Positions 17,900 through 28,761 of a DNA stretch of 35,032 nucleotides are shown here, piece after piece. A model generated the notes under the pieces. It was not told the origin of the DNA. It ran no database searches and saw only the letters and a program-made list of their open reading frames with translations. The DNA is from Prosthecobacter sp. GTDB taxonomy: Bacteria; Verrucomicrobiota; Verrucomicrobiia; Verrucomicrobiales; Verrucomicrobiaceae. Position 1 is the stretch's first letter. Each line of letters begins with the position of its first letter. The translations under genes and the position numbers were made by a program. Where the stretch lies: positions 1-35,032 of the forward strand of contig JAFMIR010000038.1 in assembly GCA_017853885.1 (NCBI GenBank). The letters run 5' to 3'.

Positions 17900-18237
17900 T
17901 GGGCAGTGGTGGGTTGCGCTGCTAGAATCGACGTCTTTTCTTAACTCAAGATATTTTAAAAGAGCAAACTGAATGCTATCGGGAGGTGCTTTCTGACTAT
18001 TTACGAGTCATTCATGAGCTGAGCGCAAAGAATTTTAAAATGTTTCAATCGGTAATTAAAATAATTTCAAATTTTTCGGCAGGAAATGGTTGTTTCGGAC
18101 AGCGGTTTCGACATACAAAGCGCCCCGTTGAAAAAACTTTTTCATATGTGCCGACAACACAGAAGAGCAAGTTTCCTCGTTTCTTTCCCCTTATTACTCA
18201 CTGACACCTTCCTCCCTCCGGAGCACCCAACAACAAC
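17900..18237. other. AT-rich intergenic region upstream of dnaA, no DnaA boxes recognised
   Basis: 338 bases between the divergent DUF3147 and dnaA genes. The stretch 17935-18085 is markedly richer in A+T than its surroundings, with runs such as ATTTTAAAAG and AATTAAAATAATTTC. I looked for TTATCCACA-like boxes on both strands and saw none. An origin is therefore not supported, though the region resembles an unwinding element. No ORF is convincing. Confidence 0.5.
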
Positions 18238-19668
18238 ATGGAGATCCCGAATGAAAGTTACCCTCAAGTCCAGCAGCCTGATACCTCCTTCACACCTGAG
18301 TTGTTTACACTGACCCCCACGCTTTGGGATCGTGTTTGCGAATCGTTGCTGCTAAAACTGGGAAGTGACAATTTCCAGCGTTGCTTCAGTGGCACCAGTG
18401 GTCGCATGGCGGATGGCGGTCGCTTTGTGGTGACTGTGCCGAATCCTATTCATCAGCTTTGGATTGAGAGCAATTACCTCGGTGGAGTTTCAGATGTGGT
18501 GGCGCAGATCACTGGTAAACCTGCCACGATTGAGTTTGCGATTGCTTCAGAGCCTTCCGTGCCTAGCACGCAGGCTGCAGTGCCTCACATTAAGGCTGCG
18601 CGTGTTGCCGCTCCAGAACCCGCTCCGATTCGGAGCTTTTCTGAGGCGGGGTTGAATGCGAAGTTTAATTTTGACAGTTATGTGAGCGGCACCAATACAA
18701 GCTACTCAGTAGCCGTGGCCCGTGCGGTGGCGGAGAAGCCTGGTCGCATCTACAATCCTTTATTTTTTCATGGTGCTACCGGTCTTGGAAAGACGCATCT
18801 GCTTCAGGCCATTGGCCAAGAGGTGCTGGCGCGGAAGCGCAACGCCATTGTTCGCTATGTAACGAGCGAACAGTTCACGAACGAGTTTGTCGATTCCATC
18901 AAGAAGCAGACCTTCACGCAGTTCCGCCAGAAGTATCGCAAGGTCGATGTGCTACTGATCGACGATGTTCATTTTTTTGAAGGCAAGGACAGCACGCAAG
19001 AAGAGTTCTTCCACACTTTCAACGAGCTCTTCAACAATGCCCGGCAGATTGTTCTGGCCAGCGATCGTCCGCCCAGCGAGATCAAGAATCTCGAAAGTCG
19101 TCTGGTCTCCCGCTTCGAATGGGGGCTCACGACACAAATCCAAGTGCCGGATTTTGAGACACGCATGGCCATTTTGCGACGCAAGCAGAGTGACTTCAAC
19201 GTCTCGCTCGACTCTTGGCTGCTGGAGTTCATGGCTCAGCGCATTCGCTCCAATGTCCGCAAACTCGAGGGCGCTCTTATGCGGGTTGCCGCGCATGTTT
19301 CGCTCGAAGGTCCAGTGCAGACCGAGACCGCCTTGGCGGCATTGCTTCATGATGTGATTGAGGATGATGCAGCCAAGCAGATTACCGTCGATCGCGTCCA
19401 ACGTGTCGTGGCGACACACTATGATCTGCGTGTAAGCGACCTTACAGGACCTCGGCGGCCTAAAAACATCGCTGAAGGTCGCCAAGTAGCCATGTATTTG
19501 GTCCGCACGCTCACCAAGCTACCTTTGATCCAGATCGGCGAGGAATTTGGTGGGCGTGACCACGGCACGGTCATCCATGCGTGCAAGGTGGTGACAAACC
19601 AGATTCATAATTCGCAGGAATTTCGCCGCATGGTGGACAATCTCGCTGGCAAAATCCGCGAAAGCTGA
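18238..19668 (+). CDS. dnaA: Chromosomal replication initiator protein DnaA
   Basis: 476 residues. It binds origin DNA and melts it to start replication. Domain I (about 25-95) is followed by a Pro/Ala-rich linker (100-135). The AAA+ domain has Walker A GATGLGKT (179-186), Walker B LLIDD (239-243), and the LESRLVSRFEWGL sensor/arginine-finger region. Domain IV carries the helix-turn-helix signature GGRDHGTVIHACK, with D441 and H442. Position 443 is Gly, where E. coli has Thr435, a DnaA-box-contacting residue. The P-loop is GATG rather than the usual GGVG. hisC follows in the same direction after 58 nt. Confidence 0.96.
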   Translation: MEIPNESYPQVQQPDTSFTPELFTLTPTLWDRVCESLLLKLGSDNFQRCFSGTSGRMADGGRFVVTVPNPIHQLWIESNYLGGVSDVVAQITGKPATIEFAIASEPSVPSTQAAVPHIKAARVAAPEPAPIRSFSEAGLNAKFNFDSYVSGTNTSYSVAVARAVAEKPGRIYNPLFFHGATGLGKTHLLQAIGQEVLARKRNAIVRYVTSEQFTNEFVDSIKKQTFTQFRQKYRKVDVLLIDDVHFFEGKDSTQEEFFHTFNELFNNARQIVLASDRPPSEIKNLESRLVSRFEWGLTTQIQVPDFETRMAILRRKQSDFNVSLDSWLLEFMAQRIRSNVRKLEGALMRVAAHVSLEGPVQTETALAALLHDVIEDDAAKQITVDRVQRVVATHYDLRVSDLTGPRRPKNIAEGRQVAMYLVRTLTKLPLIQIGEEFGGRDHGTVIHACKVVTNQIHNSQEFRRMVDNLAGKIRES

Positions 19669-19726
19669 TCTGCGGTGTTCAGACGCTTGCCACGGGCTGC
19701 ATTCCGTTCATAGAAGGCGGCTCGCC

Positions 19727-20821
19727 ATGTCCATCTGGAACTACGCCAATTCCCAGCTCAAAGATCTCGTCGCCTACGAACCCGGAAAACCCATTGAGGA
19801 TGTCGCACGCGAGCGCGGCCTCAAGCCGGAGGAAATCATCAAGCTGGCTTCGAATGAGAATCCCCTTGGACCGTCTCCAAAGGCGGTCGAGGCCATGAAA
19901 AAAGCAGTCGAAGAGGTCCACATTTACCCGGACGGTGCCTCGTGGAAGCTCCGCCATGCTCTTGCGGAGAAGTTTGGTCTTGAAATGGGCCATTTCATCA
20001 TGGGGAGCGGATCGAACGAGGTGATTGAGTTCATCGGCCACGCCTTCTTGAGACCGGGTGATAACATCATCACGGCTGAACACGCTTTCCTCGTCTATAA
20101 ACTGATGGCGAAGGTCTTTGGTGCTACCACCATTGAAGTGCCTGACCCCGGTTATGTGCATGATCTGGATGCGATGGCCGCTGCGATTACCCCTAAGACA
20201 AAAGAAATCTTCATCGCCAATCCGAACAATCCTACCGGAACGCTCGTCACGCAGGAACAGATCGATCGTTTCATGACTCAAGTGCCGGAGCATGTCGTCG
20301 TGGTGTTCGACGAGGCCTACCATGAGTTCCTCGACCAACCGCCTGACACGCTCAAATATGTCCGTCAAGGCCGCAACGTGGTTGTACTGCGGACCTTTTC
20401 AAAGATTCAGGGTCTCGCTGGCACGCGTGTCGGCTATGGTGTGGCCAACAAGGAACTCATCGACGTGCTGCAGCGCACGCGGCAGCCGTTCAATCTCAAC
20501 TCCATCGCCCAAGCGGGCGCTCTTGCCGGTCTGCTCGATGAGGAGCATCAGGCTAAAACCAAGCAAATCACCGATGAAGGGCGCACCTACTTGCAAAAGC
20601 AGTTTGGTGAGCTGGGCCTCGAATACGTGCCCAGCCATGCGAATTTCGTGCTTGTGAAGGTCGGTGATGGCAACGCAGTCTTTAAAGCCATGATGGACAT
20701 GGGCGTCATTGTCCGCGCGATGGCTGCTTACAAGCTGCCAGAATGGGTGCGCATCTCCATCGGCACCATGCCGCAAAATGAGCGCTGTATCGAGGTTCTG
20801 AGGCAAGTGCTCGTCAAGTAG
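19727..20821 (+). CDS. hisC: Histidinol-phosphate aminotransferase
   Basis: 364 residues, a class I/II PLP-dependent aminotransferase. It converts imidazole-acetol phosphate and glutamate to histidinol phosphate in histidine synthesis. Visible features are LASNENPLGPS near the N-terminus, ANPNNPTGT (cofactor-binding N168), D195 and Y198 in FDEAYHEF, and the Schiff-base lysine K226 in RTFSKIQGLAGTRVGYG. The RISIGT stretch near the end binds the substrate phosphate or carboxylate side. Some homologues in this subfamily use aromatic or other acids, so specificity is inferred. It is not in a his operon here. Confidence 0.9.
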   Translation: MSIWNYANSQLKDLVAYEPGKPIEDVARERGLKPEEIIKLASNENPLGPSPKAVEAMKKAVEEVHIYPDGASWKLRHALAEKFGLEMGHFIMGSGSNEVIEFIGHAFLRPGDNIITAEHAFLVYKLMAKVFGATTIEVPDPGYVHDLDAMAAAITPKTKEIFIANPNNPTGTLVTQEQIDRFMTQVPEHVVVVFDEAYHEFLDQPPDTLKYVRQGRNVVVLRTFSKIQGLAGTRVGYGVANKELIDVLQRTRQPFNLNSIAQAGALAGLLDEEHQAKTKQITDEGRTYLQKQFGELGLEYVPSHANFVLVKVGDGNAVFKAMMDMGVIVRAMAAYKLPEWVRISIGTMPQNERCIEVLRQVLVK

Positions 20822-20857
20822 GCTGCAACGCCCGCTTGTGCTCTAGGAGTTTGCGTC

Positions 20858-22330
20858 TTGTATGAGTGCATGGTCGCGAAAATTCCCACTGTCCTCCGGC
20901 TTGGCCTCCTGTTGCTGGTCGCCACTGTGCAAGCTCAGGATGTGGTGGTTCCACCGCCGCCTCCTGCCACCGTTGAGGCGGGGTTGGAACAGGCGGTGAA
21001 ATGGAAGTGGCAGATGGAGCCTGGAAGTCTAGGGCCGTGGGCCACCCTTGCGACGACACTTCTGCCGTCTGAGCCCGGCTCCAGCGCGGCAGTTCCCAAG
21101 CCTGCGCCACGAACCGCGCCGGAGAAGTCGCTCGATCACACGGTGATGCGTGGTGAAAACCTGACCAATATCGCGAGACGCTACATCGTCACTGTCGATC
21201 ACATCAAGACTTTTAACTCACTGACAAATGATGTCATTCGCGTCGGGCAGGTTCTGCGCATTCCGGGTGTTGAGGACATCAAGTCCATGATCCCGCCTCC
21301 ACCTAAAGATGAGAAAGACAAGAGCATTCCCTCTAAGGGTTCTCAATCATCCGCCACCGTTCAACCTCCTGTTTTGATCGCCAAGAAGCCCAAGCGTGCT
21401 ATGCCACCAGCCGCTTGGGGCGCAGCTGCACTGGTCCAAACACAGGTGTTTTTGGACCGCCAAGGTTTCACACTTGGCCCGATTGATGGAACGACTGGCC
21501 CTGTCTATGACGCGGCGTTTCAAGGTCATGAAAAAGCACACCCCGGTCAGCTTTTTAGCAGTGACGGACAGCCTTCGGCAGCGATGAAATCGATCGGTGG
21601 AGCTTACACGGAGTATGAGTTAAGACAGGATGACCTTCGTTGGATCAACCCTGTGTCTGAGGAGACGAATCGAAAAAAAGGAGAGGCGTCGCCCGTTCTC
21701 ACGCTGACCGATCTCACTTCCCAGAGCTTCCTTGGTTACCGTAGCGGCTGGGAATTTGTCGCCGAGAGATTTCATGCCTCGGAATCCTTCCTGCGACGAA
21801 TCAACCCTTATATCAAATCACCCAATACACCGGGGACCACCTTTCTCGTGCCGAATGTAGAGCCCTTTGAGATCGAAAACGCCCTCAGGAAACCGATTCA
21901 GCCAGAGGCTGATCCAGCGAAGCCGGTTAAAGCCACGATTGTTGAATTGAAACGTCTGATCATTCGCCGCGCAGACGAGGTCATTGCGAGCATGCCTATC
22001 TCGGTTGCTCGGCCTGGATTGCGAGGGCGTGGTTCGTGGAAGGTACTGGATGTCATCGCTCATCCGCGTTTGACTAGCACTGGCGATCCTGCGGCACCCT
22101 CAGCGACTCCGATAGCGCTGGCACCAGGCCCCAACAATCCGGCAGGTTTTGCTTGGATCAATCTTGCCAAGGCGTCTGATCTCAAGCCGCTTCCCTACGG
22201 ACTGCATGGCACCAGCATCCCGGGTTACATGATGAAGCAGGAGAGCATCGGCGGCTTTCGTCTGACCAACTGGGATTTAGCCCGCGTCATTCGCCTGCTG
22301 CCTTCAGGCACGGAACTGACGTGGGAATGA
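20858..22330 (+). CDS. Secreted LysM protein with degenerate L,D-transpeptidase (YkuD-like) domain
   Basis: 490 residues from a TTG at 20858, which is 8 nt after AGGAG (20845-20849). An ATG at 20870 is the alternative, and both give a signal peptide ending near AQA/AQD. A LysM domain spans residues about 93-136 (HTVMRGENLTNIARRY to LRIPG). A peptidoglycan-binding-like helical segment lies at about 190-233 (FLDRQGFTLGPIDGTTG), and a second LysM-like segment at about 290-330. The C-terminal 115 residues match the L,D-transpeptidase core: GPNNPAGFAWINL, then GLHGTS with H450, then ESIGGFRLTNWDL. The normal motif is S-H-G-C-x-R-L-x-N-x-D. Here the catalytic Cys is G466 and the His is I464, while S463, G465, R468, N and D remain. 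It therefore probably binds peptidoglycan without transpeptidase activity. Confidence 0.85.
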   Translation: MYECMVAKIPTVLRLGLLLLVATVQAQDVVVPPPPPATVEAGLEQAVKWKWQMEPGSLGPWATLATTLLPSEPGSSAAVPKPAPRTAPEKSLDHTVMRGENLTNIARRYIVTVDHIKTFNSLTNDVIRVGQVLRIPGVEDIKSMIPPPPKDEKDKSIPSKGSQSSATVQPPVLIAKKPKRAMPPAAWGAAALVQTQVFLDRQGFTLGPIDGTTGPVYDAAFQGHEKAHPGQLFSSDGQPSAAMKSIGGAYTEYELRQDDLRWINPVSEETNRKKGEASPVLTLTDLTSQSFLGYRSGWEFVAERFHASESFLRRINPYIKSPNTPGTTFLVPNVEPFEIENALRKPIQPEADPAKPVKATIVELKRLIIRRADEVIASMPISVARPGLRGRGSWKVLDVIAHPRLTSTGDPAAPSATPIALAPGPNNPAGFAWINLAKASDLKPLPYGLHGTSIPGYMMKQESIGGFRLTNWDLARVIRLLPSGTELTWE

Positions 22331-22333
22331 TCA

Positions 22334-24346
<2,013 letters not shown>

Positions 24347-24474
24347 TCAACAGGAGGTTAGAATGGTCAAGCGACACGTTTTTGGCTTCGGGTGGATGAA
24401 AGCCTCTCTTGCGCCTGTGGGCTGGCTCCCCATCTTCGGCGCTCTCTTTCCCCAACCTCATTCTTAAGCACCTC

Positions 24475-25407
24475 ATGGAAAACGTCATCATCATCGGCAC
24501 CGGCTGCGCGGGTTTCACGGCGGCCATCTACACCGGACGCGCCAATTTGAAGCCTCTCATTCTCTCTGGTAGCCTGCCTGGTGGCCAGCTTACCACCACG
24601 ACAGAGGTGGAAAACTTCCCTGGCTTCCCGAATGGCATCATGGGTCCTGAATTGATGATGAACATGCAGTCCCAAGCCGAGAGGTTCGGTGCCCGCATCG
24701 AGTATGCGAGCGTTAGCAGTGTGAAAAAGACCGCTGCCGGCCATTTTGAGATCACGACTGAGGACGGCGTGGTGCGACACGCGCACACGGTGATCGTGGC
24801 CACGGGCGCTTCTCCCCGCCACTTAGGCCTGCCGAATGAAAAAAGTCTGATCGGGCATGGCCTCACCAGTTGTGCCACCTGTGACGGTGCGTTCTACCGG
24901 AACGTGCCGGTATGTGTGATTGGCGGTGGCGACTCTGCTTGTGAAGAGGCTTCCTTCCTGACGAAGTTTGCCTCTAAGGTCTATCTGATTCATCGCCGCG
25001 ATGTGTTGCGTGCCTCCAAGATCATGGCTGAGCGTGCGCTTGCCAATCCAAAGATCGAGCCCATTTGGAACTCGACTGTGAGCGATTACCTCACTGATGA
25101 GAAAGGTGAGATGCGTGCAGTGACTCTCGAAAATCTGGAGACTGGCGTGAAGAAGGAATTGGAGGTGAAGTGCGTTTTTGTGGCCATCGGTCACATTCCG
25201 AATGCGCGTTTTCTTGGCGACTTGGTGGATACTGATGAGAATGGTTACATCCTACAGATGCAGGGCACTCGGACGAAGACTGATGGGCTCTTTGCTGCTG
25301 GTGACGTGGCCGATCATGTGTATCGCCAAGCCATCACAGCTGCAGGGCAAGGGTGTGCTGCTGGTCTTGAGGCCGAGCGTTATCTCGCAGACAGAGGTGT
25401 CCATTGA
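24475..25407 (+). CDS. trxB: Thioredoxin-disulfide reductase
   Basis: 310 residues. This flavoenzyme passes electrons from NADPH via FAD to thioredoxin. The ATG at 24475 (MENVIIIGTG) places the FAD-binding glycine motif at the N-terminus; an in-frame start at 24409 would add 22 unrelated residues. The FAD motif is GTGCAG, with Cys where most homologues have Pro (GSGPAG). The redox-active site is CATC (C133, C136), followed by DGAFY. The NADPH motif is GGGDSACEEA. The C-terminal FAD motif GLFAAGDVAD is present. It is divergent from ligA across 146 nt. Confidence 0.95.
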   Translation: MENVIIIGTGCAGFTAAIYTGRANLKPLILSGSLPGGQLTTTTEVENFPGFPNGIMGPELMMNMQSQAERFGARIEYASVSSVKKTAAGHFEITTEDGVVRHAHTVIVATGASPRHLGLPNEKSLIGHGLTSCATCDGAFYRNVPVCVIGGGDSACEEASFLTKFASKVYLIHRRDVLRASKIMAERALANPKIEPIWNSTVSDYLTDEKGEMRAVTLENLETGVKKELEVKCVFVAIGHIPNARFLGDLVDTDENGYILQMQGTRTKTDGLFAAGDVADHVYRQAITAAGQGCAAGLEAERYLADRGVH

Positions 25408-25484
25408 TCGTCCTTCGAAAAAGCAGCACAAACTGGTTGCCCATTTTCTGCGAGGCGGTATAAAAAAATTGTTCAAATGACTTC

Positions 25485-25559
25485 GCGCGGTTAGCTCAGT
25501 GGTAGAGCATTACCTTGACATGGTAGGGGTCACAGGTTCGAACCCTGTACCGCGCACCA
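25485..25559 (+). tRNA. tRNA-Val (GAC anticodon), CCA encoded
   Basis: A 75-nt cloverleaf including CCA. The acceptor is GCGCGGT / ACCGCGC, the D-arm is TAGCTCAGTGGTAGAGC, and the anticodon stem is TTACC / GGTAG (one T-G pair). The loop TTGACAT has anticodon GAC at 25517-25519, and the T-arm is ACAGGTTCGAACCCTGT. It is read in the same direction as the downstream DUF4159 gene. Confidence 0.96.
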
Positions 25560-25600
25560 TTTCCCTTTAAGGGAGATGTAGATTGGCCGTGAGAGGAATC

Positions 25601-26518
25601 ATGATTCCGAAACGTTTTGCCATCAAACGCATGTTAATACGTTTACTTCTCCTTCTTACAGCTGCTTCGCTGATGGTTGCGATAGCACAGCAGCCTTCGG
25701 AGGGTGGTAAACCTCGCCATTTTGGTGTGCAGGACGGTTCGCTGCCAGATGATCCGCGGGAGTTTCGCCGTGGAGGACGTGGCAATGAGTATCCCACTTG
25801 GCCCGTCAACAAGCAGTTGCCGAATGACGTTTTCACCTTTGCACGCGTGCGCTACAACTCGTATGGCGGCCGTAGTGGCTTGGGGCGAGGAGGTCGCCAG
25901 TGGTCCACTGACTACCCGGATTCGGATATGAACATGTCTTACCGCCTCCAGCAGCTCACTTCGCTGCAGGTTAATCCCAATGGCGCGGTGGTGGATATCG
26001 ATCCTGAACAGATCAGGCACTATCCCTTCCTCTACATGATTGAGGTGGGAAATATTAGCCTCACTGACGAGGAAGCCAAGACGATGCGTGACTACATGCT
26101 GAACGGTGGCTTTGTCATGGTAGACGACTTCTGGGGCACGGAGGCATGGGAGAACTTTGAGGTGGCGCTGAAACAGATCTGGCCGGACCGCAAAATCGAA
26201 GAGATCCCGCTTGACCATGAGATCTTTCACATGGTCTTCCCACTGAAGGTTAAACCGCAGATTCCGCACATTCGTTTTGCCGAATATGTTATCCAGCAAG
26301 GCATCACCTACGAGTTCGATAAGCCCGGCTCCGAGCACGTCCACTACCGCGGTGTCTTCGACGACAAGCGACGCTTGATGATGATCATCTGTTGGAACAC
26401 CGACACTGGTGAGGGCTGGGAGCAGGAGGGGACGGATCCTTGGTACTTCCGTGAGTTCAGCGAGAAATATGCCTATCCGTTGGGCATCAACATCATCTTC
26501 TACGCGCTCACACATTGA
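25601..26518 (+). CDS. Exported DUF4159 domain protein
   Basis: 305 residues from the ATG at 25601; a TTG at 25583, 8 nt after GGGAG, is an alternative start. The N-terminus is a signal peptide (MLIRLLLLLTAASLMVAIAQ region). DUF4159 begins at about residue 80 with FTFARVRYNS. It continues through a TDYPDSDMNMSYRLQQLTS block, IRHYPFLYMIEVG and NGGFVMVDDFWG, and ends in PLGINIIFYALTH. The fold is thought to resemble class I glutamine amidotransferases, but no catalytic Cys is obvious. The family has no defined reaction. In many genomes it sits with MoxR/DUF58/VWA genes; none are here. Confidence 0.85.
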   Translation: MIPKRFAIKRMLIRLLLLLTAASLMVAIAQQPSEGGKPRHFGVQDGSLPDDPREFRRGGRGNEYPTWPVNKQLPNDVFTFARVRYNSYGGRSGLGRGGRQWSTDYPDSDMNMSYRLQQLTSLQVNPNGAVVDIDPEQIRHYPFLYMIEVGNISLTDEEAKTMRDYMLNGGFVMVDDFWGTEAWENFEVALKQIWPDRKIEEIPLDHEIFHMVFPLKVKPQIPHIRFAEYVIQQGITYEFDKPGSEHVHYRGVFDDKRRLMMIICWNTDTGEGWEQEGTDPWYFREFSEKYAYPLGINIIFYALTH

Positions 26519-26590
26519 TTTGAACCGTCTTCTGACAAAGAACAGCTTTTCGACACGTTGAACGTTCTTGTTAGATCATTTCCATTCCTC

Positions 26591-27628
26591 ATGAAAGTTT
26601 CCACTCGAATCCAAGGCCTTGCTGCTGTCTTCTCGCTGATCGTTTCAACCGCTCTCCATGCCCATGAAGCGGGGGCGCAAATGGCGGACATCGCTAGTGT
26701 CTTTCTTGCCTCTCTTACGCCGGAGCAGAAAGCGAAGGCTACCTTCGATTTTGGCAGTGAGGAGCGTGAGAATTGGCATTTCATCCCTCGCGAACGCAAA
26801 GGCCTTGCGATGAAGGAAATGTCACCGCAGCAGCGCCTGCTGGCTCATGCCTTGCTGAACACCGGTCTGAGCTTTCGTGGTTCCGCCAAGGCTGTCACCA
26901 TCATGAGCCTTGAAGAGGTGTTATATCAAATCGAAGGCGCTGACGAATCCAAGCGAGCCGCTACCCGTGAGAAACGTGATCCTGAAAAATACTACGTCTC
27001 TATTTTTGGCGCACCGACAAACCAAGGCTACTGGGGCTGGCGCGTGGAAGGACATCACCTTGCGCTGAATTTTACACTCAAGGACGGCCAACTCATCCGT
27101 AGTTCGCCCGCTTTCATGGGTACCAACCCAGGTGAAATTCGCGATGGCGCTCTCAAGGGGCTCCGTGTTCTCGGCAAGGAAGAAGAGCTCGGACGCGAGC
27201 TGGTGAAGTCGCTCGACGAAGCGCAGATCAAAAAAGCCATCGTGGCCGATGCAGCGCCCAAAGAGATGCTCACCGCCGCTGAGCGAAAAGTGAACCCATT
27301 AAAGCCTAGTGGTCTGCAAGAGAGTGAGATGAACAAGGCGCAAAAAGCGCTGCTTCACCGCATCATCCTCGAATACACCGAGCGCTTGCGCCCCGAGTTG
27401 GCCGCTGAAACGCTCGCCGAGATCGAAAAGAGCGGTGGCATTCACTTTGGCTGGGCCGGCGGCAAGGAGCGCGGTGAACCGCACTACTACCGCGTTCAGG
27501 GAAAGAGCTTCCTTATCGAATACGATAACACTCAAAACGACGCCAACCATGTCCACAGTGTTTTCCGCAGCTTCGACGGTGACTTTGGTCGCGATATCCT
27601 TGGCGAGCACCTGAAGCAGTCGCATTAA
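26591..27628 (+). CDS. Exported DUF3500 domain protein
   Basis: 345 residues from the ATG at 26591, which gives a clean signal peptide (MKVSTRIQGLAAVFSLIVS, then ALHA). An in-frame TTG at 26558 would add 11 residues before it. Family-type features are FDFGSEERENWHFIPRERKG, a QQRLLAHALLNTGLS stretch, YYVSIFGAP followed by GYWGWRVEGHHLALN, and a C-terminal HYYRVQGKSFLIEYDNTQN block. DUF3500 proteins are uncharacterised secreted proteins; the conserved His/Trp-rich patches hint at ligand or metal binding, which is only inference. Confidence 0.87.
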   Translation: MKVSTRIQGLAAVFSLIVSTALHAHEAGAQMADIASVFLASLTPEQKAKATFDFGSEERENWHFIPRERKGLAMKEMSPQQRLLAHALLNTGLSFRGSAKAVTIMSLEEVLYQIEGADESKRAATREKRDPEKYYVSIFGAPTNQGYWGWRVEGHHLALNFTLKDGQLIRSSPAFMGTNPGEIRDGALKGLRVLGKEEELGRELVKSLDEAQIKKAIVADAAPKEMLTAAERKVNPLKPSGLQESEMNKAQKALLHRIILEYTERLRPELAAETLAEIEKSGGIHFGWAGGKERGEPHYYRVQGKSFLIEYDNTQNDANHVHSVFRSFDGDFGRDILGEHLKQSH

Positions 27629-27666
27629 TCCACTCTAAGGTGGAAGTCTGCGAGTCTTGTGAGACT

Positions 27667-27694
27667 GACGGCGTATGGATAACCATGCGCCGTC
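27667..27694 (+). promoter_or_regulatory. Hairpin covering the hydrolase start codon (possible terminator or attenuator)
   Basis: A 12-bp stem (GACGGCGTATGG at 27667-27678 with CCATGCGCCGTC at 27683-27694, one G-U pair) closes on a 4-nt loop ATAA and is followed by TTCTTTT. The downstream gene's ATG (27685-27687) lies in the 3' arm. It could act as a terminator for the DUF3500 gene, or hold the hydrolase start in structure. Confidence 0.6.
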
Positions 27695-28746
27695 TTCTTT
27701 TAGCCCTTTTTCTGCCTTGTGTCGCTTCCACGGGGGAAGTTCCACCACTGCGCGGTCTCAGCCGGAATCAACTATTGAAAATGGATGCCACGGGCAAGGA
27801 AGCCCAAAATGTCAATGAGTGGCAACAACGTCGTGTCGCAGCTCTGAAAGGCTTTCAGGCCGTCGCAGGGGATTTGCCGGGTAAGGAGATGCGGTGCGAA
27901 CTGAATGCCCAAGTGATTCGTGAGACCGACTGCGGTTCTTACGTGCGTCGTTTCATCGAATACAGTTCGCAGCCTAGCGGACGCGTTCCGGCTTGGCTCT
28001 GCATCCCGAAGAAGGCTCTCGCGGGTGAGAGGGCAGCAGCGGTGCTCTGCCTACATCCCACAGAGAATAAAATTGGCCACGATGTTGTAGTCGGTCTGGG
28101 CGGAAAACCGCATCGTCAATATGCCTCCGAGTTAGCGGAGCGCGGTTTCGTCACGCTAGCGCCCAGCTACCCTCTGCTGGCGAGGTATCAACCGGATCTC
28201 AAGGCGCTGAAAATGCCCAGCGGCACCATGAAGGCCATATGGGACAACATACGCGGACTCGACTACCTCGAATCGCTGCCTTTTGTCGATGCCAGTGTCG
28301 GATTTGCCACAATCGGTCACTCGCTCGGCGGTCACAATTCGATCTACACAGCGAGCTTTGAGCCGCGCATCAAAGTCGTCGTGACCAGTTGTGGCTTTGA
28401 TTCGTTGCTCGACTATTACGGTGGAAATATCAAAGGCTATGTGCAGGAGCGCTACATGTTGAAAATGGAGAGCTTTCTGGGGCATCCCCAAGATGTACCC
28501 TGGGATTATTACGAACTTATCGCCGCACTGGCTCCCCGCCACATCTTCATCAATGCTCCGTTGCGTGATGCGAATTTCCGCCATGACAGCGTAGACCGCA
28601 TCGCCGCAGCTGCCGAACCGGTCTATCGCCTGCATGACGCGGTAGGTCGAATCCTCGTGAGGCATCCCGATTCAGACCACGACTTCCCGGATAAGGAGCG
28701 CTATGAGGCCTATGCACTCATCGAAAAGGTGCTGCGCGGAAAATGA
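27685..28746 (+). CDS. Secreted alpha/beta hydrolase (dienelactone hydrolase / acetyl-esterase-like)
   Basis: 353 residues from the ATG at 27685, which begins a signal peptide (MRRLLLALFLPCVAST). An in-frame GTG at 27640 is less likely. The alpha/beta hydrolase core shows VPAWLCIPKK and AAVLCLHPTE, then the nucleophile elbow GHSLGGH with S213. The probable acid is D295 (PLRDANF) and the catalytic His H332 (SDHDFPDKER). The order and spacing suit a serine esterase of the peptidase S9/acetyl xylan esterase-like group common in Planctomycetes and Verrucomicrobia. The substrate is unknown, with a carbohydrate ester plausible. Its TGA stop lies 15 nt before the MenD-like ORF, in the same frame. 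Confidence 0.85.
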   Translation: MRRLLLALFLPCVASTGEVPPLRGLSRNQLLKMDATGKEAQNVNEWQQRRVAALKGFQAVAGDLPGKEMRCELNAQVIRETDCGSYVRRFIEYSSQPSGRVPAWLCIPKKALAGERAAAVLCLHPTENKIGHDVVVGLGGKPHRQYASELAERGFVTLAPSYPLLARYQPDLKALKMPSGTMKAIWDNIRGLDYLESLPFVDASVGFATIGHSLGGHNSIYTASFEPRIKVVVTSCGFDSLLDYYGGNIKGYVQERYMLKMESFLGHPQDVPWDYYELIAALAPRHIFINAPLRDANFRHDSVDRIAAAAEPVYRLHDAVGRILVRHPDSDHDFPDKERYEAYALIEKVLRGK

Positions 28747-28761
28747 ATCGCTGCTTGGAAC

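Noticed and set aside
17900..18237. oriC beside dnaA
   Set aside because: AT-rich, but no DnaA box was recognised on either strand, and dnaA is often not next to the origin.
27685..28746. MenH (SHCHC synthase) because an alpha/beta hydrolase precedes a MenD-like gene
   Set aside because: The protein has a signal peptide and the features of secreted esterases, whereas MenH is a smaller cytosolic enzyme of about 250-270 residues.
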